A stretch of DNA of 57,904 bases, from the NCBI GenBank assembly GCA_937920345.1, contig CALGVA010000060.1, positions 1 to 57,904 on the forward strand. The letters are read 5' to 3'. Made by a program: the position numbers and the translations under genes. A model generated the notes under the pieces. The model made no database searches. It was not told the DNA's origin and worked only from the letters and a program-made list of their open reading frames with translations. Origin of the DNA: an uncultured Lachnospiraceae bacterium (GTDB taxonomy: Bacteria; Bacillota; Clostridia; Lachnospirales; Lachnospiraceae). The stretch's first letter is position 1, and each line of letters begins with the position of its first letter. This document shows positions 26,401 to 33,125 of the stretch, in pieces.

Positions 26401-26589
26401 TCTCGGCTTCTTAGCTCCTTCCTTTTGGCCTTCAATTTTGAGATTAATTTCATCTCCAGTATTTACTGTCGCTGTCCTGAGATTAATTTGTATCTCATTT
26501 TCCGCATGGACAGCAAACGTTCCGACAGATAATGTCAATACAACTGCCAGAATCAAACTGTGTATCAAAATACTTATTTTCCCTTTCAT
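20419..26589 (-). CDS. Giant secreted GH16 beta-glucanase with Ig-like and carbohydrate-binding repeats (2056 aa)
   Basis: Secreted polysaccharide-degrading protein. Signal peptide about 1-29 (cut near AVHA). Seven Ig-like BIG2-type repeats fill about 30-595, each with a W-S-S-D/S-N-x-x-I-A-x-V and N-G-x-x-A-x-C pattern. A Cys-rich segment follows (about 597-675; CETC, CTVC and more). The glycoside hydrolase family 16 domain spans about 681-928, with catalytic EIDIME (E800, D802, E805), the laminarinase form of the motif, so beta-1,3-glucan is the likely substrate. Then six CBM4/9-like repeats (about 950-1900), each opening with N-G-D/S-F, and an Asp/Asn/Gly/Gln-rich tail (about 1905-2056). 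No sortase LPxTG motif or membrane anchor is seen. GGAGG precedes ATG 26589. Confidence 0.92.
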   Translation of the reverse strand: MKGKISILIHSLILAVVLTLSVGTFAVHAENEIQINLRTATVNTGDEINLKIEGQKEGAKKPRWVSYNVNVASVDQDGTVTALRKGKSIISSGIGFPRETCVVTVVDPAIKINKKEATIYHYPSDSTETAGKSITLKATVKGAANDVIWSSDNEKVAKVVKDAQGRGVVTSAEKAGIAVITAEANGMKASCRVTVLESRISLNINEMKLSTKGTGSSIKLVPTVVGAKKSVTWTSSDSTIATVKGGKVTGKNNGTATITAKANGVTAICNVTVDKETVSINEESILLYIKKDGETVQGETKTLKTNAPKDSQVKWSSSNEAIATVDDTGCITAKSAGKVIVTAELEGKTDTCKVEVKNTDTAILEKAVALKTKGDDKIYTLAYQVIGRKTSSKWRSSDTKVVSVNNGKLTAKKAGTATVTLEANGITDEVQITVRNFTPTIALNQREYTLYTKGKGTNIALKASVDGANKKVEWTSSKPDIAEVKTNGKVIAKSAGRTLITASANGVTAKCWVSVKEPKIVLEKDELLLKVGEKQNLYEHAFMEILGANQSVTCKSSDNKIASVNNKGVITAKKKGIVTITIKANGVEKECGVTVSECETCAFGDAVTIREASCEDNGLISYTCTVCGGKKQEVTDPSGHKYGKWVVVARATENAAGLEKQMCVRPGCDAENTRVIPVKVKEGFRLVWEDDFDGDSLNTDDWNYEYHEPGWVNAELQEYVDSPENIYVKDGNLVIQAIKTGEGENASYTSGRINTQNKHDYEYGRFEVRAKVPDGKGFLPAFWMMPTDESYYGQWPKCGEIDIMEVLGDKTDTVHGTLHFGEPHTQKQGTYTLPATEQDFAEDFHIFACEWEPGEFRYYVDGRLYYTENDWFTKKSGFGEAAYPAPYDQPFYMILNLAVGGSWVGYPDENTKFEDNAQLVVDYVRVYQRESYDTDVKKPENKVELRDPDETGNYIINGDFSKSEDLVKGDENWQLLLTGGGEASTEIAENALHITTTEAGTLNYSVQIVQAALPIEEGSKYKLSYEAYADEARTMITGITAPDRGYIRYLNDTTVDLTTEKQKYEHEFDMTSNSDANGRVEFNLGNQGSTAKVHITNVRLEKAGEAEEEKKGILPDGNYVYNGSFDEGSEPGKLRLAYWDIDQDQCKGASISVTEDSRRELKVVVPGTATALEQVTVKQTPIAITGGKQYALSFDAYADEEKIIQSVIAGQTFESNLTTDRTEYKYEFETAQDLNESELKFLLGVPGTTYIDNVCVRENGLIVNGDFSSGMTGYEVYVSDAAKVTNYIVDSLNEKDAFSIDIADTGNQDWYIQLKQNNIKLEKDKWYKIAFDAKSTTDRKIMYALQRDGSSDDDWTPYSGTQKINLTKDYQNFSHVFKMANDTDPRTILSISMGAVGGTQVAEKHTIVIDNITLEETEAQEEPPVTAGDNLIKNGDFAQGEENWEAAVTAPGEATNSFADGKAVFNVTNAGEQDWHIQLKQNGLKLEQGAQYKVTMKIKSSASRVVKYAFLNASYDYYGGEDLELIADEVKEVDYILNVDKATDSEISFVISMGKIADKETPVSTIDIDDISVVKVNAVETPEDNLIKNGDFAQGEENWEAAVTAPGEATSSFADGKAVFNITNVGEQDWHIQLKQNGLKLEQGIQYEVTFKIQSSAARVVKYAFLNPTYVYYGGEDLSLAANEVKEVRKTITIGEETSDAITFVISMGKIAEEETPVSEIEISDICVKKTNKEEVPGEDIEPVEIGTELIQNGDFTNGEENWTQAVTAPGAADVNFDNGKATFNITNVGTQDWNVQLKQSGLTLEKGARYKMNMKLKSTADRTVKLALIDPEAGFAYYGGADIELHADMVKTVSRIISVEDTLPTVNTIDFVVSMGMIADIETPVSTIVIDDISITKVDENATEDEEKEELEKSTASFDDDEDQVDENSDDENQDGNIGNKDQSGNSEDGSDQNEDSDGEDQSENIDDGDDQNGNTDDDDDQSGNTDDDQSGNIDNDDDQSGNTDNGGEQSGNTDNGDSQSGNTDNGNDQNGNTDHGDGQNKDVDGAASDASIAD
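21735..22310 (-). repeat. Nearly identical tandem domain repeat within the GH16 gene
   Basis: Two successive repeats, at about 21735-21840 and 22200-22310, are almost identical at the DNA level (only scattered single-base changes in about 105 bases), encoding NLIKNGDFAQGEENWEAAV in both. The other repeats of the same protein are far more diverged, so this pair arose by recent duplication or gene conversion. Confidence 0.75.
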
Positions 26590-26701
26590 AGATCCTCCTT
26601 CTCCCTATATAGTCAGTATTTTTAATAATTTTACCGATTTTTTTGGGGAAGAAATATCAGATCTGTTCATAAAATATTAAATACATGACATAGATTAAAA
26701 T

Positions 26702-27952
26702 CTATATCCACACAGGCCGGTTCATGAAGACAACTTTTTCCTCACCGCACCGTATTCTGCCAATCTCATAACAGTCATAATATTCCGAAATATGACGCAT
26801 GACTGCTGCCGCATCTTTCTCCTGTACCACAATGCACAGTCCTGCACCGCAGTTAAAGGTGCGAAACATTTCCTCGTCGCTGATATTACCGCTTTTCCTG
26901 ATATATTTAAAAATCGGCAGCAGACGGATCTTCGATAAATCGATCTGCGCCGTCAGTCCCTCCGGGATGACGCGTCCAAGATTGCCTTTAATTCCTCCGC
27001 CGGTAATATGTGCCATACCATGCAGTATACCTTTACCGAATAATCCCCTGACCGCTTTATAGTATGGCGTATGCGGCTTCATAATCTGCTCGATAAAGGT
27101 CATACCGTCGATCTGATCGAGTTTAATCTGCGGCATTCTGTCCATCAGCATCCTTACGAGTGAATACCCATTGGTGTGCAGTCCATTCGACGCTACGGCC
27201 AGCACTACGTCTCCATCCTGAACCGCCGACCCGTCAATTACATCTTTCTTTTCTACAATCCCCGCAATAGCGGAAGTTAAAACATAGACGCCGGCATCCA
27301 CTACAAGCGGTTGAATAGATGTCTCGCCGCCCACCAGAGTACAATCATTATCCCGGCATGCATCCGCAATTCCTTTTACCAGACTCTTGATTGTATCCTT
27401 CTCCGCATTGCCGCACACGATCGTATCCAATACTGCAAGGGGCTTTGCACCCATGACAATAATATCATTCACGAGATGATTGATCATATCATGACAAACA
27501 GACTCTGTATATCCGTATTCCATTGCCAGTTTCTGCTTGGAACCCGGCTCTTCTGACTTCAGGACAAGAACCGGCTGTCTCATAGATGGAAAATAAATAT
27601 CATACAAAGATGCGAAAGCACCCATTTTATTCAATACTCTTCTGTCTTCCGTCCGCAAGTGCTCCGCCATTTCCCGCTTGATCGTGTCCGTATAGGCAAT
27701 ATCCACGCCTGCTTTACTGTAAGAAAGCCCGTCCGCCGCTTTCTCGTTTCCCGTAAGAATCTCATCTGTTGTCACACAAAGAATCGTTGCCAGATCACAC
27801 AGAAGCTCCACATTCGGATAAGCATTGCCTGTTTCCCACTTAGAAACCGCCTGAAAAGAAATGTTCAGCTTGTCCGCCAGCTGCTGCTGAGTGAGTCCTG
27901 CCTCCTTACGTTTACGCATAATAAAATTACCGATCCTGATACTGTCTGTCAT
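26702..27952 (-). CDS. XRE DNA-binding domain fused to a PurM-like (AIR synthetase) domain (416 aa)
   Basis: Residues about 6-65 form an XRE/Cro helix-turn-helix (IGNFIMRKRKEAGLTQQQLA, then NISFQAVSKWETGNAYPNVELL). Residues about 75-416 align along their whole length with phosphoribosylformylglycinamidine cyclo-ligase (PurM): YSKAGVDI, HDMINHLVNDIIVMGAKPL, TLVGGET, GLHTNGYSLVR, HITGGGIKGNLGRVIPEGL and EMFRTFNCGAGL. However, the usual DGVGTK loop reads EEPGSK, the Gly-rich GGFGAL reads GAFASL, and AEMPGMY after GGET is not conserved. I infer a regulator that may bind a purine-pathway ligand or nucleotide rather than a normal enzyme. ATG 27952 has AAAGGGG nine bases upstream. It is monocistronic and diverges from gene 28287. 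Confidence 0.88.
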   Translation of the reverse strand: MTDSIRIGNFIMRKRKEAGLTQQQLADKLNISFQAVSKWETGNAYPNVELLCDLATILCVTTDEILTGNEKAADGLSYSKAGVDIAYTDTIKREMAEHLRTEDRRVLNKMGAFASLYDIYFPSMRQPVLVLKSEEPGSKQKLAMEYGYTESVCHDMINHLVNDIIVMGAKPLAVLDTIVCGNAEKDTIKSLVKGIADACRDNDCTLVGGETSIQPLVVDAGVYVLTSAIAGIVEKKDVIDGSAVQDGDVVLAVASNGLHTNGYSLVRMLMDRMPQIKLDQIDGMTFIEQIMKPHTPYYKAVRGLFGKGILHGMAHITGGGIKGNLGRVIPEGLTAQIDLSKIRLLPIFKYIRKSGNISDEEMFRTFNCGAGLCIVVQEKDAAAVMRHISEYYDCYEIGRIRCGEEKVVFMNRPVWI

Positions 27953-28286
27953 TGCTTGCGCCCCTTTCTTTTGATTTGAATATGCAAAACAACATAAAGG
28001 CAAACTGTAACCCTGATATATTACAGCATACTCTAATATACATCCGGGATACAATCATCAAAACGAAGAAGTTCGTCCATAAATTCAACTACTGGTTGAA
28101 AATTACTACTCTTATTGCAAAAAAATAATAATTTATTGTAATTCGATAAATTTTTATTGACTTTCATTTTTTAGAGTGCTACAGTAAGCTTACAAGGAAC
28201 AGATACATATCTCATATGCCACTGTCATTTGCTGCATGCAGCGGGATAACGTATCCGTTAATAATGCATAAGGATGGTACAACTGT
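27953..28286 (+). other. Divergent intergenic region, no gene seen
   Basis: 334 bases between the XRE-PurM gene and the DUF2975 gene, read in opposite directions. It must hold both promoters; the one for the plus strand is listed separately. The middle is AT-rich. No PRPP, guanine or other purine riboswitch-like structure was recognised before the PurM-like gene. Confidence 0.55.
28157..28185 (+). promoter_or_regulatory. Candidate sigma-A promoter for the DUF2975 operon
   Basis: TTGACT (28157-28162) and TACAGT (28180-28185) lie 17 bases apart, about 100 bases upstream of the DUF2975 start. Confidence 0.5.
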
Positions 28287-28733
28287 ATGAAAGATAAGCT
28301 TACCCTGTTTACCAAATACCTGCTGGATTTTATGTTTTATTCCGGAATCGTCGTCACCCTGACGCTTCCCTTAAGTTTCAGGTATTATGGAAAATACAAT
28401 GTATATTTTAAAGAGAATTACCACTCTATGTGCGTAATCTTCATATTATCGGGAATTTTTGCTATTCTGATTATACAACAGCTTCGTAAGATGTTTCTGA
28501 CTGTGATCTGTGATGACTGTTTCGTCAGGGAGAATGTCATTCGTCTTGAGAAAATGAGTATCTACAGCTTCTTTATCGCAGTGATCACCGCATGCCGGCT
28601 TTTTATCTATCTCACGCCCGCCGTGCTGATCATCATTCTGGTCTTTGTCATTGCCGGACTGTTCAGCAAGGTTCTGGCAGGCGTCTTTGATAAAGCCATC
28701 ACATATAAGCTGGAGAACGATCTGACCATTTAA
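28287..28733 (+). CDS. DUF2975 membrane protein (148 aa)
   Basis: Small membrane protein with four hydrophobic segments (about residues 10-30, 43-63, 88-110 and 112-132). The central cytosolic loop carries the family mark of DUF2975, ICDDCFVRENVIRLEKMSIYSFFIA (the CFVxENVxRLxxIG-like sequence). Members are nearly always encoded next to a small XRE regulator of the YozG type, as here, and probably control or sense it at the membrane, but the function is not proven. AAGGATGG lies about ten bases before ATG 28287. First gene of a three-gene run with the XRE and DUF4173-type genes. Confidence 0.85.
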   Translation: MKDKLTLFTKYLLDFMFYSGIVVTLTLPLSFRYYGKYNVYFKENYHSMCVIFILSGIFAILIIQQLRKMFLTVICDDCFVRENVIRLEKMSIYSFFIAVITACRLFIYLTPAVLIIILVFVIAGLFSKVLAGVFDKAITYKLENDLTI

Positions 28734-28806
28734 TACACATTTATTCATTGATCTCTGTTGACACGAACAATTCGTGATCCGGCGATCGACAACAAGGAGG
28801 CCGCCC

Positions 28807-29052
28807 ATGGCAATCATTATCAATCTTGATGTTATGATGGCGAAACGCAAGAAAGGACTGACCGAACTGGCAGGCGAAATTGACATTACCCTTGCGAATC
28901 TGTCCATCTTAAAAAATAATAAGGCAAAAGCAATCCGGCTTTCTACCCTGAATGAGATCTGTAAGGCACTGGAATGTCAGCCTGGCGATCTATTGCAGTA
29001 TGTAGAGGACGAGGATTCCACTGAGAAAGGAGATTCTTATGGAACAGAATAA
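28807..29052 (+). CDS. YozG-type XRE transcriptional regulator (81 aa)
   Basis: A minimal helix-turn-helix regulator: MAIIINLDVMMAKRKKGLTELAGEIDITLANLSILKNNKAKAIRLSTLNEICKALECQPGDLLQY is the full XRE domain of the small clostridial/bacillar YozG type, with a short acidic tail. AAGGAGG ends six bases before ATG 28807. It follows the DUF2975 gene by 73 bases and overlaps the next gene by 14 bases, so the three are co-transcribed and the last two coupled. It probably represses its own operon. Confidence 0.9.
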   Translation: MAIIINLDVMMAKRKKGLTELAGEIDITLANLSILKNNKAKAIRLSTLNEICKALECQPGDLLQYVEDEDSTEKGDSYGTE

Positions 29053-30646
29053 CCCATACAACAGCCAGCCATATGCTAATCAGGCCGGAATACCGAAAAA
29101 AGAGGACACCATTTACACGAAAACAATGAAGGAACACTTTTCCTTTTTTGGTATCGGAAGTCTGCTCTACGCCGTTTTCTATACCTTCTGTCTGTATAAA
29201 AATACTTCCGGTATTACCTACCCTTTTTTCGTCGCCGGAACCCTTTGCTATTTTTTCTGCTCTACGCGAAAGTTAGGGGTTCCTTACAAAAAAGACAGCG
29301 TTTTCTATATCGTTAGCATCGTACTGTTAGGTATTTCCATCTGTCTTACAAGTTCAGAACAGATATTACTAATGAATAAATGCGGTATTTTTCTGCTTGC
29401 TTTTATTTTGATGCTTCACACTTTTTATCAGAATAAAGAATGGAATTTTCCGAAATATTTCTGTGCGGTTATGCAGACGATCGGTACGGTTTTAATCTGT
29501 GCCGCCCGCCCCTTAACAGACATGATATCTTATGCCGACATGCGCAAGAAAAATAAAGAGGGCAAAAAAAGTTATCTTCTGCCGGTTTTGATCGGGATTG
29601 CCATAACAGTTCCTCTGCTTCTTATTATAACGGGCCTGCTTGCCAGCGCCGATGCGGTTTTTGCAAACATTTTTTCCCGTATTCTGGATGCCGTTAATCT
29701 TGAGACAATCTTCGGAACTTTCTTTATGACTCTTGCAGCGTTCTTTGTCTCTTATGCAGTTTACGCCGCGCTCAGCATGAAGGAAGTGAAGGAGGAAACG
29801 CCTGACCTCAGAACCTTAGAACCGGTTATCGCCATCATTATCACGGCAGCGCTTTCTGTTATCTACCTGTTATTCAGTGTGATACAGATCCTATACCTTT
29901 TCATCGGAAATATGAAACTTCCGGAAGGTTACACTTACTCCGGTTATGCCAGAGAAGGATTCTTTCAGCTGCTTACGGTCTGCATTCTGAATCTCATAAT
30001 CGTACTGATCTGTCTGTATCTTTTTCGGGAAAATACGGCGCTGAAATTAATTCTGACAGTGATCAGCGGCTGTACCTTTATTATGATTCTGTCAAGCGCC
30101 TTACGGATGATTATGTACATTAACCGTTATAACCTTACCTTCCTGCGGATCTTCGTGCTCTGGTCGCTGGCAGTCATATTCCTGTTGATGGCGGGCGTCA
30201 CGGTTTTCATATACAGAAACAGATTTCCGCTGTTTACCTACAGTATGGTCATTGTAACCGTATTCTATATCGGGCTGTCCTTCTCACATCCGGACTACTG
30301 GATCGCCAGATATAATCTGGTACCGAAACATTTGGAGTATCTGGACGATTATGATATCAGGGACAATCAGAAATACTTACGCAGATTATCCGCTGATGCT
30401 GCACCAATCCTGTTGAATAAAAGTAAGAATCCATATCTTCCGCCGTTCGGATTTGCATCCTATGCGTCTGCGCAAGACACGGATAATACGGAAATATATT
30501 ATAAAGAAGATGATATTCCGGAAGAATTATTATGGCTTTACCGATATTATCATAATATGGAAGAACTCTCAAATGATATGCACATTCGAAACTTTAATTT
30601 CTCTGTGTATACCGCCCAAAAATATATCAATAAATTGAATGATTGA
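29039..30646 (+). CDS. DUF4173/DUF4153 polytopic membrane protein (535 aa)
   Basis: Large integral membrane protein with a polar N-terminal stretch (about 1-30, NNPYNSQPYANQAGIPKK) and about ten to twelve membrane segments through residue 420, then a cytosolic or external tail with WIARYNLVPKHLEYLDDYDIRDNQKYLRRLSADAAP, the conserved end of the DUF4173/DUF4153 family. Function unknown. It is the last gene of a DUF2975-XRE-DUF4173 cassette, a combination that suggests a membrane-linked regulatory unit. ATG lies inside the end of the regulator gene with GAAAGGAG just before it. Confidence 0.83.
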   Translation: MEQNNPYNSQPYANQAGIPKKEDTIYTKTMKEHFSFFGIGSLLYAVFYTFCLYKNTSGITYPFFVAGTLCYFFCSTRKLGVPYKKDSVFYIVSIVLLGISICLTSSEQILLMNKCGIFLLAFILMLHTFYQNKEWNFPKYFCAVMQTIGTVLICAARPLTDMISYADMRKKNKEGKKSYLLPVLIGIAITVPLLLIITGLLASADAVFANIFSRILDAVNLETIFGTFFMTLAAFFVSYAVYAALSMKEVKEETPDLRTLEPVIAIIITAALSVIYLLFSVIQILYLFIGNMKLPEGYTYSGYAREGFFQLLTVCILNLIIVLICLYLFRENTALKLILTVISGCTFIMILSSALRMIMYINRYNLTFLRIFVLWSLAVIFLLMAGVTVFIYRNRFPLFTYSMVIVTVFYIGLSFSHPDYWIARYNLVPKHLEYLDDYDIRDNQKYLRRLSADAAPILLNKSKNPYLPPFGFASYASAQDTDNTEIYYKEDDIPEELLWLYRYYHNMEELSNDMHIRNFNFSVYTAQKYINKLND

Positions 30647-30693
30647 TCCCGGCCAAACTGCCGGATCTGCTTCACGGAAAAATCCCGCTGCGA

Positions 30694-32043
30694 TCAGGCA
30701 TTCTGCATCTCCCTGATCACACTCATTCCGAGTGGAATCGATACGGTCAGCGCACAGACATCGGACACCGCCTGACAGACCTCGACTCCCGTAAGCCCGA
30801 AGAAGTGCGGCAGAACCGCAATCAGAGGCAGGAAGAATATTCCCTGTCTCGCCGAAGATACAATAGAAGCTTTCACCCCTTTGCCAATCGACTGTAACAT
30901 CATATTACACATGATAATCCATGCACTCAAAGGAAAAGAAAGAACAGAATATCGAAGCGCCGCAGTACCGACCGTGATAACCTCCGCATCATCCCGTCGA
31001 AATACCGTAACAAGCTGCGGCGCAATGGCATAGACTACCACAGCCAGGCCCAGAAGCACCACAAGGGCAAACTTCACACAAAACCAATAAGCTTCCAGCA
31101 CTCTCTTATATTTTCCCGCTCCGTAATTAAATCCGCATACCGGCTGAAATCCTTGGCCAAATCCGATCAACGCGGAATTGGCAAACATCATAATACGGGA
31201 CACAATAGACATGCCGGCAATCGCCGCATCCCCGTACACACTCGCCGCATGATTCAGACAAATGGTAGCTACGCTTGCAAGACCCTGTCTGAATAATGCG
31301 GGAATCCCGCCTCTTATGATTTCCTTATAGAAATGCAGGCTGGGCTTCATATTACGGAAGCGTATCCGTATATTACCGCCTTTTGTCACCATAATCAGCA
31401 GAAAAATAAAGCTTAAATACTGACTGATCGTCGTCGCAAGCGCTGCCCCTGCTATTCCCATGTTACAGCCAAAGATCAGAATCGGGTCTAACACGATATT
31501 AATCACCGCACCCGATACGATTCCAATCATTGCATAGAATGCACTTCCCTGAAAGCGCATCTGATTGTTCAGAACCAGTGACGCTGTCATCGCAGGCGCA
31601 CCAACCAGAATAATTCTCAGATAAATTACCGTATAAGGCATAATCGTAGGCGTGGAACCGAGCGCATAGGAAAGCGGCGTTATGAAGCAGATACAACCCA
31701 GCATAATTACAACACCTGCAAAAAAAGACGTAAAAAATCCGACTGCAGACATTTTCTCGGCTTCTTCCATATTACCCGCACCTAATTGTCTCGAAATATA
31801 GTTACCCGATCCGTGGCCAAACAGGAATCCCACTGCCTGTATCACCGCCATAAGAGAAAAAGCTACCCCGACAGCAGCCGTGGACTGTGTATCCAGTTTT
31901 CCAACAAAAAAAGTATCCGCCATATTATAGAAAGAAGTGACCAGCATACTTAAGATCGTCGGTACCGCAAGAGTACAGACCAGCTTTCTTACAGGTTCTT
32001 CTGTCATATATATTCTTTTTTCGTCAGCATTCGCAAATTTCAT
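30694..32043 (-). CDS. MATE family efflux transporter (449 aa)
   Basis: Multidrug and toxic-compound exporter with twelve predicted membrane helices driven by Na+ or H+. Family features: PVRKLVCTLAVPTILSMLVTSFYNMADTFFVGKL at the start, the central FQPVCGFNYGAGKYKRVLEAY motif (about 280-300) and a similar GNYISRQLGAGNMEEAEKM motif in the first half (about 75-95). Length is normal. The start is ATG 32043 with GAGGCAGG upstream; TTG at 32046 is adjacent. Substrate unknown. It converges with the DUF4173 gene and diverges from the flavin reductase-rubredoxin gene. Confidence 0.93.
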   Translation of the reverse strand: MKFANADEKRIYMTEEPVRKLVCTLAVPTILSMLVTSFYNMADTFFVGKLDTQSTAAVGVAFSLMAVIQAVGFLFGHGSGNYISRQLGAGNMEEAEKMSAVGFFTSFFAGVVIMLGCICFITPLSYALGSTPTIMPYTVIYLRIILVGAPAMTASLVLNNQMRFQGSAFYAMIGIVSGAVINIVLDPILIFGCNMGIAGAALATTISQYLSFIFLLIMVTKGGNIRIRFRNMKPSLHFYKEIIRGGIPALFRQGLASVATICLNHAASVYGDAAIAGMSIVSRIMMFANSALIGFGQGFQPVCGFNYGAGKYKRVLEAYWFCVKFALVVLLGLAVVVYAIAPQLVTVFRRDDAEVITVGTAALRYSVLSFPLSAWIIMCNMMLQSIGKGVKASIVSSARQGIFFLPLIAVLPHFFGLTGVEVCQAVSDVCALTVSIPLGMSVIREMQNA

Positions 32044-32136
32044 CAAAAATGCCTGCCTCTCTTTCCTGCATATTTATTAATATTCTGCACATACTATCTA
32101 TCATTCATAATAAATCTCCACAGAAAGGAATCCCTC

Positions 32137-32739
32137 ATGAATCCAAAAGCATTATTTCAATTATCCTATGGTCTTTATGTTGTCTCTGCGAAGTATGATA
32201 AAAAAATGAACGGATGCATCATCAATACAGTTACACAAGTTACAGATAATCCCAAACAGATTGTTGTTGCCATCAATAAAGACAACTTAACCTGTGAATT
32301 AATTCAGAAATCCGGTACTTTATCTGTTTCCGTATTATCCGAGACTGCACCTTTTTCACTCTTTCAGCATTTTGGATTTCAAAGCGGCAGAAATACTGAC
32401 AAATTTGTAGATTATCCCTTTTCCATGACGAAACAGGAACTTCCTTATTTAAAAGAACATACTACCGCCTTTTTAGACTGTAAAGTTGTAAACAGTTTTG
32501 ATTTTGGAACTCACATGCTCTTCCTTGCCACAGTGACAGATTGTGAAGTTCTCTCCGGTGAAAAGGCAATGACTTATTCTTTCTATCATGAATTTGTAAA
32601 ACCGCAGCCGACTGCCTCCTCCGCCAAAGGATGGCGCTGTGTAGTATGCGGTTACGTCTATGAGGGAGAGGAGCTTCCCCCGGATTTCATATGTCCATGG
32701 TGTAAACACGGTGTAGAAGATTTCGAGAAAATTATGTAA
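32137..32739 (+). CDS. Flavin reductase-rubredoxin fusion (Hrb-like, 200 aa)
   Basis: A two-domain redox protein. Residues about 1-160 are a flavin-binding domain of the flavin reductase/NADH:FMN oxidoreductase type (FQLSYGLYVVSAKYDKKMNGCIINTVTQV is its typical start; GFQSGRNTDKF binds flavin phosphate). Residues about 165-200 are a rubredoxin-type iron site WRCVVCGYVYEGEELPPDFICPWC with four Cys in CxxC pairs. Similar high-molecular-weight rubredoxins pass electrons from NAD(P)H to oxygen- or NO-reducing flavodiiron proteins in anaerobes, a likely defence role. AAAGGA lies before ATG 32137. Its own transcription unit, ending at a hairpin. Confidence 0.9.
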   Translation: MNPKALFQLSYGLYVVSAKYDKKMNGCIINTVTQVTDNPKQIVVAINKDNLTCELIQKSGTLSVSVLSETAPFSLFQHFGFQSGRNTDKFVDYPFSMTKQELPYLKEHTTAFLDCKVVNSFDFGTHMLFLATVTDCEVLSGEKAMTYSFYHEFVKPQPTASSAKGWRCVVCGYVYEGEELPPDFICPWCKHGVEDFEKIM

Positions 32740-32755
32740 TCTGGCTCTTTTAATT

Positions 32756-32782
32756 AACAGAAATACTGCAGCGTATTCTGTT
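32756..32782 (+). terminator. Bidirectional hairpin between two convergent genes
   Basis: AACAGAAATAC (32756-32766) pairs with GTATTCTGTT (32773-32782), with one bulged base. It overlaps the stop codon of gene 32781-33125; T-rich stretches lie on the plus side before and after. Confidence 0.45.
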
Positions 32783-33125
32783 ATTCCGGTATGATTCCTT
32801 CTTCTTCCGCCCGCAGTTTACAGCCATTTTCATAAGAACCGATCTCACAGATTTCCGCTTTTTTCTGTTTTACACAGAAATCACAGGAAGGACAAGGCTT
32901 TTTTACTCCGGCAAAATCCCGGAAAACAGCCTGTCCTTTCTCATTGTGCCGACATGTACTGCACCAGCACAGGGCACATTCCTGATAGAAACCAATTAAA
33001 GTATCCTTCTTTTTACTTATTTGATTTTCTTCAGAATGACTCTGTTTATCCTGATCGGTACTTTTCTTTTCTTCTTCCGATATATAATCAAATAAATTGA
33101 TCTGGCCGTCTATCTGTTTCTTCAT
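32781..33125 (-). CDS. Cys-rich small protein with an N-terminal clamp-binding motif (114 aa)
   Basis: Unknown protein. The N-terminus reads MKKQIDGQINLFDYI; QINLF (residues 8-12) matches the QLxLF beta-sliding-clamp-binding motif found on polymerases and repair proteins. A charged low-complexity linker follows (about 15-45), then a Cys-rich part with clustered Cys in ECALCWCSTC, CPSCDFC and two single Cys (nine in all), suggesting Zn or Fe-S binding. No transmembrane segment. ATG 33125 is preferred; AAAGGA lies twelve bases upstream, and TTG 33134 is also possible. Function not known. Confidence 0.72.
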   Translation of the reverse strand: MKKQIDGQINLFDYISEEEKKSTDQDKQSHSEENQISKKKDTLIGFYQECALCWCSTCRHNEKGQAVFRDFAGVKKPCPSCDFCVKQKKAEICEIGSYENGCKLRAEEEGIIPE

